A DNA stretch of 64,000 bases from PALSA-612 sp035652235 (GTDB taxonomy: Bacteria > Actinomycetota > Thermoleophilia > Gaiellales > Gaiellaceae), in NCBI GenBank assembly GCA_035652235.1, contig DASREE010000048.1, positions 1 to 64,000 on the forward strand, written 5' to 3'. Shown here piece after piece: positions 15,564 to 24,300 of this stretch. The translations under genes were made by a program, and so were the position numbers. Position 1 is the first letter of the stretch. Each line of letters begins with the position of its first letter. The notes under the pieces are model-generated. The model did no database searches. It had not been told where the DNA came from and was given only the letters and a program-made list of their open reading frames with translations.

Positions 15564-16307
15564 TCAGACGGGATTCTCGAGCTCGACGAACTCCCACTCG
15601 ACGCCGAAGCGGTCCGCGAGCCGCTGCGCGAGCGCCTGCACGCCGAGCCGTTCGGTCGCGTAGTGGCCGGCGGCGACGAGGTGCACGCCGAGCTCCTTCG
15701 CCGTGTGCAGCGTCGGCTCCGCCGCCTCGCCGGTGAGCAGCAGGTGGAAGCCGTCCGTCGCGGCGCGCACGAGGTAGGAGGCGCCGCCCCCCGAGACGAT
15801 CGCCGCCCGCTCGACGCGCTCGGGGCCGAACGCGAACACGAGCGGCTTGCGGCCGACCACGCGCTCGACCGACGCCTCCAGCTCGTCGATCGCCGGCGGC
15901 TCGGCGAACCTGCCGCCGACGCCGATCTCGGCGAAGGGGCCGTCGACCGCGAGGCCGAGCTCGCGGGCGAGCAGGGCGTTGTTGCCGATCTCGGGATGCG
16001 CATCCAGCGCCAGGTGGTAGGCGGCGAGCGTGAGGTCGGCGTCGAACAGGGCCTGCAGACGGCCCTTCATGCGGGCGTCGATCGTGCGCGGCTCGTTGTC
16101 CCACAGCAGGCCGTGGTGGACGAGCACGAGCTGGGCGCCGAGCGCGGCCGCCCGGGTGAAGAGCTCGCGCGAGGACGAGACGGCGCACACGATCCGCGAG
16201 ACCTCGGCGGCGCCGACCACCTGCAGGCCCATCGGCCCGTAGTCGCGGAAGGAGCGGACGTCGAGGAGCTCGTCGGCGAAGGCGATGATCTCGTCCCGGC
16301 TCGCCAC
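15564..16307 (-). CDS. NIF3/DUF34-family metal-binding protein (GTP cyclohydrolase 1 type 2-like)
   Basis: The 247-residue product has the NIF3 signatures: metal-binding LVLVHHGLLWDNE, the LTLAAYHLALDAHPEIGNN block and the C-terminal GHYATERLGVQALA with its second metal ligand set. The family binds two divalent metals; its biological role is uncertain and it is often misnamed. The GTG start at 16307 follows a minus-strand TACACT (16315-16320) by seven bases, suggesting a leaderless mRNA. Confidence 0.88.
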   Translation of the reverse strand: MASRDEIIAFADELLDVRSFRDYGPMGLQVVGAAEVSRIVCAVSSSRELFTRAAALGAQLVLVHHGLLWDNEPRTIDARMKGRLQALFDADLTLAAYHLALDAHPEIGNNALLARELGLAVDGPFAEIGVGGRFAEPPAIDELEASVERVVGRKPLVFAFGPERVERAAIVSGGGASYLVRAATDGFHLLLTGEAAEPTLHTAKELGVHLVAAGHYATERLGVQALAQRLADRFGVEWEFVELENPV

Positions 16308-16357
16308 GCGCGCCAGTGTACGCCCGGCCGGCGGATCCCCGTTGCCGGAGCCTCGGC

Positions 16358-16711
16358 TCAGGTCACGGCCGCCTCCCCGACCGGCATCGCAGTCGCGGCG
16401 GAGGTGCCCGGCGGGGTGAGGAACTGGACGCGGTTCGCGACGACCTCGAGCGCGCTCCGCCGCGTCCCGTCCGGCGCCTCCCACGAGCGGCTGCGCAGGC
16501 GCCCGTCGAGGGCGGCGCGATCGCCCCGGTGCAGATACTGCGAGCACAGCTCCGCCTGGCGATCCCAGGCCGAGACGCGGACGAAGTCGGCCCCGCCGTC
16601 CCTGCCCGGCCGGTCGACGGCGAGGAGGAAGCTCGCCACCTTCTTCCCCTGGCCGACCTCCTTCAGCTCGACCTCCGTCGCGAGGTTGCCGATCAGCGTC
16701 ACCACGTTCAC
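16358..16711 (-). CDS. ssb: Single-stranded DNA-binding protein, short form
   Basis: This 117-residue OB-fold protein begins MNVVTLIGNLATEVELKEV and contains FLLAVDRPGRDGGADFVRVSAWDRQAE, typical SSB strands. It lacks the long Gly/Pro linker and the acidic DDDIPF-like tip that the replicative SSB uses to bind partners, so it is probably a secondary SSB or a specialised paralogue; a full-length ssb next to rpsF/rpsR would be expected elsewhere. AAGGAGGG lies at good distance before the GTG start. Confidence 0.85.
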   Translation of the reverse strand: MNVVTLIGNLATEVELKEVGQGKKVASFLLAVDRPGRDGGADFVRVSAWDRQAELCSQYLHRGDRAALDGRLRSRSWEAPDGTRRSALEVVANRVQFLTPPGTSAATAMPVGEAAVT

Positions 16712-16836
16712 GTTCGCGCCCTCCTTGTCGTCTACCGGGCCAACGTAGCGGCGAGCACGTGACGTGTCTGCGACGGGTCCGTGCCGAGCTCGTCACGGCG
16801 CTCCCGCGCCGGCCGAGGCGGTAACCTGTGCCTGCT

Positions 16837-16910
16837 CGGGGTGTGGCGCAGCCTGGTAGCGCGCTCCGTTCGGGTCGGAGAGGTCCCCAGTTCAAATCTG
16901 GGCACCCCGA
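16837..16910 (+). tRNA. tRNA-Pro (anticodon CGG)
   Basis: The seven-base acceptor arm CGGGGTG (16837-16843) pairs with CACCCCG (16903-16909), and A16910 is the discriminator base. The anticodon stem CTCCG/CGGAG encloses loop TTCGGGT, giving anticodon CGG for codon CCG, with G at position 37 as expected for tRNA-Pro. The T arm is CCCAG-TTCAAAT-CTGGG. CCA is not encoded. A -10-like TAACCT at 16822-16827 precedes it. A spurious open frame runs through the gene. Confidence 0.96.
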
Positions 16911-16916
16911 CACAGC

Positions 16917-16944
16917 CGCGGGGGAGACGGGCGTTTCCCCCGCG
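16917..16944 (+). terminator. GC-rich hairpin directly after tRNA-Pro
   Basis: CGCGGGGGA (16917-16925) and TCCCCCGCG (16936-16944) form a perfect 9-bp stem with a ten-base loop, starting seven bases after the tRNA. There is no following T run, so it may be a processing or Rho-independent stop of the T-poor actinobacterial type. Confidence 0.5.
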
Positions 16945-17005
16945 AGCGCTCTCTCGCGTCACGGCCGACCCGCGGGGCTGCCCGGGCCGGCGCTATCGTT
17001 CGGCT

Positions 17006-17848
17006 GTGGCAGCCAGGATCCGCGTCGCGTGCGTGCAGATGACGAGCGGCCCCGAGAAGGCGGCCAACCTCGAGACGGCGGAGCGGCTGGTCGCGCGGGC
17101 GGCCGCCACGGGCGCCGACCTCGTGCTCCTGCCCGAGAAGTGGGACGCGATCGGAGACCACGACCAGCTGCACGCCGCCGCCGAGCCGCTCGAGGGCGGC
17201 CCGGCCGTCGAGGCGATGCGGCAGTGGGCGAAAAGCCACGGCATCACCCTCGTCGGCGGCTCCATCTCCGAGCGTCGCGAGGGGCGCGAGAAGCTGTCGA
17301 ACACCTGCGTCGTCGTCGACCCGCAGGGGGAGATCGCGGCCGTCTACCGCAAGATCCACCTGTTCGACGTCGAGGCGGGCGGCGTCGTCTACCGCGAGTC
17401 CGACGCCGAGGAGCCGGGCGAGGAGCCGGTCGTCGCCGAGCTCGAGGGCTGGCCGGTCGGCCTCACCGTCTGCTACGACCTGCGCTTCCCCGAGCTGTAC
17501 CGCATCCTCGCGCTCGAGGGCGCGCTGCTGTTCACCGTTCCTGCGCACTTCACGCTCTACACCGGCCGCGACCACTGGGAGCTGCTGCTGCGTGCCCGCG
17601 CCGTCGAGAACCAGTGCTACGTCGCCGCGGCGGCGCAGATCGGCGAGACGCTGCCCGGGCGGCAGAGCTACGGCCGTGCCTCGATCGTCGACCCGTGGGG
17701 CGTCGTCCTCGCCCAGGCGCCCGACGAGGAGACCGTGATCGCCGCCGAGCTCGACCGGGCGCGATTGGAGGCGATCCGGGCGCGCTTCCCGTCGCTCGCG
17801 AGCCGGCGCCCCGCCGCCTACCGCTGGCCCGCGCACGTTGACGGCTAG
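17006..17848 (+). CDS. Carbon-nitrogen hydrolase (nitrilase superfamily amidase, Nit-like)
   Basis: This 280-residue cytoplasmic amidohydrolase carries the Glu-Lys-Cys triad in LLPEKWD, YRKIHLFDV and VCYDLRFPEL. The pattern RKIHLFDV and CYDLRFPE resembles Nit1/Nit2-type omega-amidase or deaminated-glutathione amidases, so metabolite repair is a likely role. The GTG at 17006 was chosen because TATCGT (16994-16999) ends six bases before it; a longer frame continues upstream but passes through the tRNA gene and is spurious. Confidence 0.88.
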   Translation: MAARIRVACVQMTSGPEKAANLETAERLVARAAATGADLVLLPEKWDAIGDHDQLHAAAEPLEGGPAVEAMRQWAKSHGITLVGGSISERREGREKLSNTCVVVDPQGEIAAVYRKIHLFDVEAGGVVYRESDAEEPGEEPVVAELEGWPVGLTVCYDLRFPELYRILALEGALLFTVPAHFTLYTGRDHWELLLRARAVENQCYVAAAAQIGETLPGRQSYGRASIVDPWGVVLAQAPDEETVIAAELDRARLEAIRARFPSLASRRPAAYRWPAHVDG

Positions 17849-18533
17849 CGTCCGAGCCGTCCTCTTCGACGTCGACTTCACGCTCTGCCGGCCGGGGCCG
17901 GAGCTCGGTCCCGAGGGCTACCGGTCGCTCGCGGCCGAGCGCGGGCTCGACCTCGACCCGGCGCTGTACGAGCCGGCGCGGCTGGCCGCGCTCGACGACC
18001 TGCGCCGCCATCCCGAGCTCGACCACGACGAGGAGATCTGGATTCGCTTCACCGAGGACATCATCCGCGGGATGGGCGGCGCCGGCGACACCCGGGAGCT
18101 CGCGCTCGAGATCGTCCGCCGCTGGGAGCAGGCGGCGCACTTCGAGCTGTACGAGGATGCGCTGCCCGTCCTCAGCACGCTCCGGGAGCACGGGCTGCGG
18201 CTCGGGCTCGTCTCGAACACGAGCCGCGACCTCGGCGCCTTCGTGCGCCACTTCGGGCTCGACGTCGACGGCTGGGTCGCCTCCGGGACGCACGGGAAGG
18301 TGAAGCCGAGCCCGCTCATCTTCCAGGCGGCGCTCGAGCTGGTCGGTGCGAGCGCGGCCACGACGACGATGGTCGGCGACTCGCTGGAGGACGACGTCGA
18401 AGGGGCGGTCGCGGTCGGCATGCACGCGCTGCTTCTCGACCGGGCTGGGCGCTTCCCGTCGAGAGCCGACCGGATCGGCTCGCTGGAGGAGCTGCCGGCC
18501 GCGCTCGGGCTCGCCGGCTCGCCGCGGCTGTGA
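17838..18533 (+). CDS. HAD-superfamily hydrolase
   Basis: The 231-residue product has motif I FDVDFTLCRPG, motif II VSNTSRDLGA, motif III Lys in GKVKPSPLIF and motif IV MVGDSLEDDVEGAVAVG, so the full HAD set is present. The cap domain is helical (type C1). The substrate cannot be read from the sequence. The TTG start overlaps the end of the amidohydrolase gene by 11 bases, so the two are probably translated from one mRNA. Confidence 0.82.
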   Translation: MTASVRAVLFDVDFTLCRPGPELGPEGYRSLAAERGLDLDPALYEPARLAALDDLRRHPELDHDEEIWIRFTEDIIRGMGGAGDTRELALEIVRRWEQAAHFELYEDALPVLSTLREHGLRLGLVSNTSRDLGAFVRHFGLDVDGWVASGTHGKVKPSPLIFQAALELVGASAATTTMVGDSLEDDVEGAVAVGMHALLLDRAGRFPSRADRIGSLEELPAALGLAGSPRL

Positions 18534-18584
18534 CCGCGGCCCGGACTCTGCTCGGAGCGTGAGGGGCGGGCGCGTGCGGGGGGC

Positions 18585-18613
18585 TTGACTTCCGGGCTCC
18601 GAGGGCTCAGTCT
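18585..18613 (+). promoter_or_regulatory. Candidate promoter of the Ig-like repeat protein gene
   Basis: TTGACT (18585-18590) is followed after 17 bases by CAGTCT (18608-18613), a weak -10. The start codon is 62 bases further on and is preceded by the strong Shine-Dalgarno run GGGGAGGAGG, so this gene has an ordinary leader, unlike many neighbours. Confidence 0.35.
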
Positions 18614-18675
18614 TCCCGGATTCGGGGCGCACGTCCGCGGGCGTCGCCCATGCGGCGAGGGGAGGAGGCGGCGGC

Positions 18676-21390
18676 ATGTCCCTGGCACGGGGTTGGGCCC
18701 GACATCGGGCGCTCCTGTTCGTGATCGCGCTCGCGGGGTCCGTGCTCACCGGCCTCCTGCTCTCGGGCGGAGCTGCGCCTGCGTCCGCGAACAAGAACTA
18801 CGCGGCGCGCATCGCGCCGACGACGGCGCCGGGGTCGGCGGCGACCGCGGTCACCGTCACGATCGAGAACTGCGGTCCGAGCAGCGCCGCGCCCTGCTCG
18901 GCGGCCACGGCCAGCACGCAGTCGCTCGGCTCGGCGAACGTGACCTTCCCCTCCGGCTTCGCGCTTCCGCAGGGGCCGCTCGCCGCCTCCGCGGTGACGG
19001 CGTCGGGCGGCAAGACCTGGAGCGCCACCGTCTCCGGCAACACCATCGAGCTGCGCAACCCCGGCCCGAGCACGACGAACGCGCTCGCGCCGGGAGAGCA
19101 TGTCAGCGTGACGATCACCGTCACCACCCCGGCCGGCTGCGGCTGGTACCAGCTGTCGACGCAGGCGAAGCAGTCGAACGACTTCAACGGGCCTCCCGGC
19201 AACGCGTTCAACCTCGTCGGCTCCCAGCCGGCCTTGACCGTCTCTCCCGGCGGGACGCTCGACCACTTCGTCGTCTCGCCCGTGACCAGCCCGCAGACGG
19301 CGGGTGCAGGCTTCACCGTCACGGCAACGGCGTACGACTCGTGCGGCGCCGTGAAGACGAACTACGCAGGCGGCGCCGCTCTCTCGGGCACGATCGCCAC
19401 CTCGCCGAACGGCACCGTCCCCGTGTACGGCAGCTTCGGCGCGTGGACGAACGGCTCCGCCAGCGCGACCGTGACCGCCTACGCGACGACGTCGTTCGGC
19501 ACGGGCGGCTACAAGCCCGACTTCACGGTCACCGTCGCCGACGGCGCCGCCTCCGGCACGAGCAACGGCTTCGCCGTCACGCCGGGGCCGCTCGGCTCGT
19601 TCACGATCGGGTCGATCGCCAGCCCGCAGACGGCGGGGACGGCCTTCCCGGTCACGGCGACGGCGTACGACCTGTACGGCAACCTGAAGCGCGACTACGC
19701 CGGCGGCGCCGCGCTCTCCGGCAACCTGGCGAACGCGCCGGACGGCACCGCCCCCCTGTACGGGAGCTTCGGTTCGTGGACGAACGGCACGGCGACGGCG
19801 AGCGCGACCGCGTACGCGGCCACGCCGCTCGTCGGCGGAAGCCACGCGGCGGTCGACACCGTCACGGTCAGCGACGGCGCCGTGAGCGCGACGAGCAGCT
19901 CGTTCGCGGTCGCGCCGGGGGCTCTCGGCCGCTTCGCCTGGACCGGTCAGCCAGGCGCGGCGCAGGCGGCGGGCACGAGCTTCACGGCAGCGGTCACGGC
20001 GTACGACACGTACGGCAACGTCAAGGACGACTACACGCCGGCGAGCGCCGTCTTCTCCGGGCTCGGCACCTCGCCCGCCGGGTTCGCCCCCTCGTACTCG
20101 GTGTCGTGGTCCGGGGGCGTCGGCTCGGGGACGTTCGTCGACGACAAGGCGGAGTCGGGGGCGCGGCTGACGGTCACGGACGGCTCGGTGACCGCGTCGA
20201 GCTCGAGCTTCGACGTCGCGCCGGGGCCGCTGGGCTCGTTCACGTGGCAGCCGCAGCCGGGTGCGAGCCAGACGGCGGGCGTGGCCTTCGCGGCCTCGGT
20301 GACCGCGGCCGACGCGTACGGCAACGCGAAGACGGACTACACGGGCGCCGGCGCCTCGTTCGGCGGGCTGGCCACCTCGCCGGGCGGCTACGCCCCGATC
20401 TCCAGCGTCTCCTGGTCGAACGGCGTCGGCACGGGCACGTTCACGGACTACACGCGGGAGACGACGAAGCTGACGGTGGGCGACGGCACGGTGCAGTCGT
20501 CGAGCTCGAGCTTCTCGGTCGCCGCCGGGCCGGTGCAGACCCTGTCCTTCGTCCAGCAACCGGGCGAGACGCAGGTGGGCACGAGCATCTCGCCCGCCGT
20601 GACGGTGAAGGCGCTCGACGCCTACGGGAACACGGTGCCGGGCGCGGCCGTGGGCGTCTCGCTGACCGCCATCTCCGGGACCGGCAGCTTCAAGGCCGGC
20701 AGCACGACGACGGCCACGACCGACTCCTCGGGCGTCGCCACCTTCTCGAACCTGGCCGTGACGGACACCGGCGAGTACCAGCTCGTCGCGACGAGCGGCA
20801 GCGCGAGCGCGACGAGCATCGGCTTCGTGATCGCGAACCAGGTCAACCCGTGCTCGGGCTCGTGCTCCGCCTCGGGCTCGGTGAAGAACAACACGACCAC
20901 CGACGCCTCCGCGACCGGCGCGCCGAGCGGCAGCTCGCTCGCCGTCTCGGTGATCCTGAACGACACGCCGCCCCCCGCGGCGTGCACCGCGACCGGCTTC
21001 ACGCCGCTCGGGGCCGGGTCGTTCGTGAACATCCTCGGGAGCGGCGGCGCGACGCCGACCTTCACGATCACGTGGACGCTCGACAAGTCGATCGTCAACG
21101 CCGTCCCGAACAACGGCGCCTCGCAGTTCGACATCTGCCTCGGCGCCGTCAACCTGCTCGACCCGTCGGGCGGGTCGACGACGGGCTGGACGACGAAGGA
21201 CGGGACGCCGGCGGTCGGCGTCTTCGATCCCAACCTCGGCGTCACGCTCTTCTGGGGCATCCTGCCCGACTGCCCGAAGACGCCGACCGGCCCCTGCGTT
21301 CTCTCCCGGCACAAGGACAAGGCGGGCGACGAGATCGTCCAGTTCCTCAAGCCGGCGCCCTGGGATGGGCACTTCGCCGGCGGGAACTAG
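18676..21390 (+). CDS. Secreted protein with five tandem Ig-like repeats
   Basis: The 904-residue product has a signal peptide ending near PASA (residue 38). After a CARDB/DUF11-like domain (about 45-190), five repeats start near residues 195, 305, 417, 519 and 620, each with the motif QTAG-x2-F-x3-VTA-x-D-x-YGN, as in invasin or filamin-type bacterial Ig domains. The C-terminal 200 residues are non-repetitive with a few cysteines. There is no LPXTG anchor or C-terminal membrane helix, so it is probably released or held by other wall components. Its function is unknown; adhesion or a structural role is plausible. Confidence 0.8.
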   Translation: MSLARGWARHRALLFVIALAGSVLTGLLLSGGAAPASANKNYAARIAPTTAPGSAATAVTVTIENCGPSSAAPCSAATASTQSLGSANVTFPSGFALPQGPLAASAVTASGGKTWSATVSGNTIELRNPGPSTTNALAPGEHVSVTITVTTPAGCGWYQLSTQAKQSNDFNGPPGNAFNLVGSQPALTVSPGGTLDHFVVSPVTSPQTAGAGFTVTATAYDSCGAVKTNYAGGAALSGTIATSPNGTVPVYGSFGAWTNGSASATVTAYATTSFGTGGYKPDFTVTVADGAASGTSNGFAVTPGPLGSFTIGSIASPQTAGTAFPVTATAYDLYGNLKRDYAGGAALSGNLANAPDGTAPLYGSFGSWTNGTATASATAYAATPLVGGSHAAVDTVTVSDGAVSATSSSFAVAPGALGRFAWTGQPGAAQAAGTSFTAAVTAYDTYGNVKDDYTPASAVFSGLGTSPAGFAPSYSVSWSGGVGSGTFVDDKAESGARLTVTDGSVTASSSSFDVAPGPLGSFTWQPQPGASQTAGVAFAASVTAADAYGNAKTDYTGAGASFGGLATSPGGYAPISSVSWSNGVGTGTFTDYTRETTKLTVGDGTVQSSSSSFSVAAGPVQTLSFVQQPGETQVGTSISPAVTVKALDAYGNTVPGAAVGVSLTAISGTGSFKAGSTTTATTDSSGVATFSNLAVTDTGEYQLVATSGSASATSIGFVIANQVNPCSGSCSASGSVKNNTTTDASATGAPSGSSLAVSVILNDTPPPAACTATGFTPLGAGSFVNILGSGGATPTFTITWTLDKSIVNAVPNNGASQFDICLGAVNLLDPSGGSTTGWTTKDGTPAVGVFDPNLGVTLFWGILPDCPKTPTGPCVLSRHKDKAGDEIVQFLKPAPWDGHFAGGN

Positions 21391-24300
21391 CGCGACGGGG
21401 CGGCCGCCGGCTCGGGCTCCGGCAGCGGGACGGGCGACGTGCGGACGACGCCGAGACGGGAGAAGATCCCGTCCCGCTCCCGCGCGAGGTCGCCGGCCGG
21501 CTCGCCCGTGCGTGCGCGAAGCGCCGCCAGCGCATCGAGCGTCAGGGCGACCTCGTACGCGGCTCCCTTCGAGCGGGCCTCGGCGAGGCTGGTCGCGAGG
21601 GCCTCGGCCGCCTCGTCGAGGCGCCCGAGCAGGAAGAGCGCGCAGCCACGGCTGCGCTCGAGCGCGGCGAGGAGCACGAACAGGCCGTCGCTCGCCGCCG
21701 CCCGCTCGAGGGCGGCCTCGGCCACGTGCAGCGCGGCCTCGGCCTCCCCTCGGAGCACGAGCGAGTCCGCGATCCGCGCGTCGGTGGCGAGCAGCTCGCT
21801 CTGGTTCCCGTCGCGGACGTACTGCTCGCGCGCGTCCGCGAGCAGGGCCTGCGCCTCGTCGAAGCGCCCACCGCGGGCGAGCACCCGCCCCAGGTAGGCC
21901 GAGACGTCCGCGACGCGGGCCGCGGAGCCGGAGGCGCGGGCGACGCGGAGGGCGTCGCGGAGGAGCGGCTCGGCCTCCTCCAGCCGGCCCTGGTCGGACA
22001 GGATCTCGGCGGCGTTCACCTGGGCGAACGTCGCCGCCCACACGTTCCCGGCGCGCTCGTACGCCGCCTGCGCCCGCTGGTAGAAGGCAAGCGACTCGTC
22101 CCAGTGGCCGCGCATGTGCGCGATCACGCCGCGGTTGTTGAGGACGTCCCCCTGGCCGCCGAGGTTCCCCTGCTGCTCGTAGATAGCGAGCGCCGTCTGC
22201 GAGTACACCGCCTCCTCGAGGCGTCCGAGCGCGGCGTACGCCCAGTCGAGCAGGTAGCAGGCATGGGCGACGGCGTCCCGCGCGGCCGCGACCTCGTCCG
22301 CCTCCTCGAGCGCCCGCCGGCACGCCGCGATCGCCCTCACCGGCTTGCCCTGGCGCAGGCGCACCATCCCGCTCCAGGCGTGGAGCCGGGCGCGCTGCGC
22401 GCGGGCGGCCTCGCCGTCGACGCCGTCGAGCGCGCGCAGCGCGCGCGTCAGCCAGCGCAGCGCCTGCGGGTAGCGCCCGACGACGTACGGGACCATCGCC
22501 TCCTTGAGCATGAGCTGTGCCGCCGAGACGGGGCCGGCGCCCGTCGTGCGGCGCGCGGCGCGGAAGGCACGTGCGGCGCGGTCGAACTCGGCGAGGCGCC
22601 GGCGCGCGTCGCCGAGCGCCTCCCACACCCGGGCGACCTCCTCCGCGGGCACGTCCCGCAGGTGGCGAGCCGAGGCGAGCGCACGCTCGAGGAAGGTGGC
22701 GGCCTCGGCGTTGGCGTACACCTCGCACGCGCTGTGCGCGGCCGTCCGCGAGTGTTCCCACGCCTCGCGGAAGCGCTGCGCGTGGAAGTAGTGGAGCGAC
22801 AGGTGCTCGGCCTCGGCCTCGGGCCTCGAGCCGGCCAGGCGCTGGAGCGTGTCGCCGACAACGGCGTGGAGCTCCCGGCGCCGACGGTAGGCGAGCCCCT
22901 CGTAGGCGGCGTCGCGCGCGAGAGCGTGGCGGAAGCGCAGGCGGCCGTCGCCGTCGTCGGCGAGGAACTCCCCGAGGCGGGCGAGCGTCTCGCCGTCGAG
23001 GCGCTCGCCGCCGAGGCACGCCTCGAGCAGGTCCAGACGGCACGTCGCCCCCACCACCGCGGCCGCGCGCAGCACCCGGCGGTCGGCCGCGGCCAGACGG
23101 TCGATGTGCGCCATCATCACCGCCTCGAGCGAGTCCGGCAGCTCGTCCACGGCGCCGGCGGCCCGGGCGGCCGCGACCAGCTCGAGCAGGAAGAGCGGGT
23201 TGCCCGCTCCGCGCTCGGAGAGCGCCGCGGCCTGGTGCGGCGGGAGCGGCTCCTCCTCGGTGACCGCGTGCAGGAGGGCGAGCGCGGCGTCGCCCGCCAG
23301 CGGCTCGAGCACGAGCCGCGCCGGCTGCGCGGCCTCGGCGAGCGAGAAGCCGGTCCGCTGGTCGCGCCGGGTGACGACGACAAGCCACGGTCGCCGCCGG
23401 AGGTCGGGCAGGAGCCGCCCCAGCGCCTCCGCCGAGGCGTCGTCCAGCCAGTGCGCGTCCTCGAAGACGAGAAGCGCCGGTCCGTCGAGGAGCGAGCCGA
23501 CGAGCGCGACCGCAGCCTCCTCGAGCCGCTCGCGCCGGAAGCGCTCCTCGAGTGCCGCCGTCTCCGGCGTGTCGGGGAGCCGGAGCCCGAGGGCGGCCGC
23601 GAGGAGCGGCAGCCAGGGGCGAAGCTCCGGCGCGGCCTGCTCGACCTCTCCGTGCAGCGTGTCCGCGGCCGCGACGGGATCCCGCGGCAGCTCGAGCAGC
23701 GAGCGCAGGAGCGCGGCGAGCGCGAAGTAGGGTGTCGCCGTCTCGTACTCGTCGCAGCGGACGACGATCGTGCGGGTAGGCTCGGCCGCGCGCACGAGCT
23801 CCCCGACGAGCCGCGACTTGCCCAGCCCGCGCTCGCCGACGAGCTCGACCGCGCCGCCGTGCCCGTCGCGGGCGCGCGCGAGCGCCGCGCGCAGGGCGCC
23901 CAGCTCGGCCTCGCGCCCGACGAGCGGCGCTTCCCGGTGCCGCCCGGCCTCGACGCCGGTCGGCGCGCCGACGGCGAACGCCTGCACGAGCGCCGACTTC
24001 CCCTTCGCCCGGAACGGCTCGAGCGCCGCCAGCTCGAAGCGCATCGGCGAGCGGTCGAGCACGTCGGCGGTCGTCAGCAGCTGCCCCGGCTCGGCGCGCG
24101 CCATCAGCCGGGCGGCGAGGTTGACGGCGTCCCCCTTGACCGAGTACGTGCGGCGGTAGGGAGGACCGAAGTCGCCGACGAAGATGCGGCCGCGGTGGAC
24201 GCCGATGCGCAGGGGCAGCGGCCCGCCCGCCTCGAGGATCGCGCGCATCGCCCGCAGCATGCGCTCCTCGTCGTCGCCGGCGCTGCGCGGCGCGCCGGCC

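Noticed and set aside
15564..16307. Calling NIF3 a replacement GTP cyclohydrolase for the missing folE
   Set aside because: The GTP cyclohydrolase 1 type 2 label for this family is not well supported; it is mentioned only as a naming caveat.
16781..17005. Upstream extension of the amidohydrolase gene
   Set aside because: The extension reads straight through tRNA-Pro and its hairpin; a leaderless GTG at 17006 fits better.
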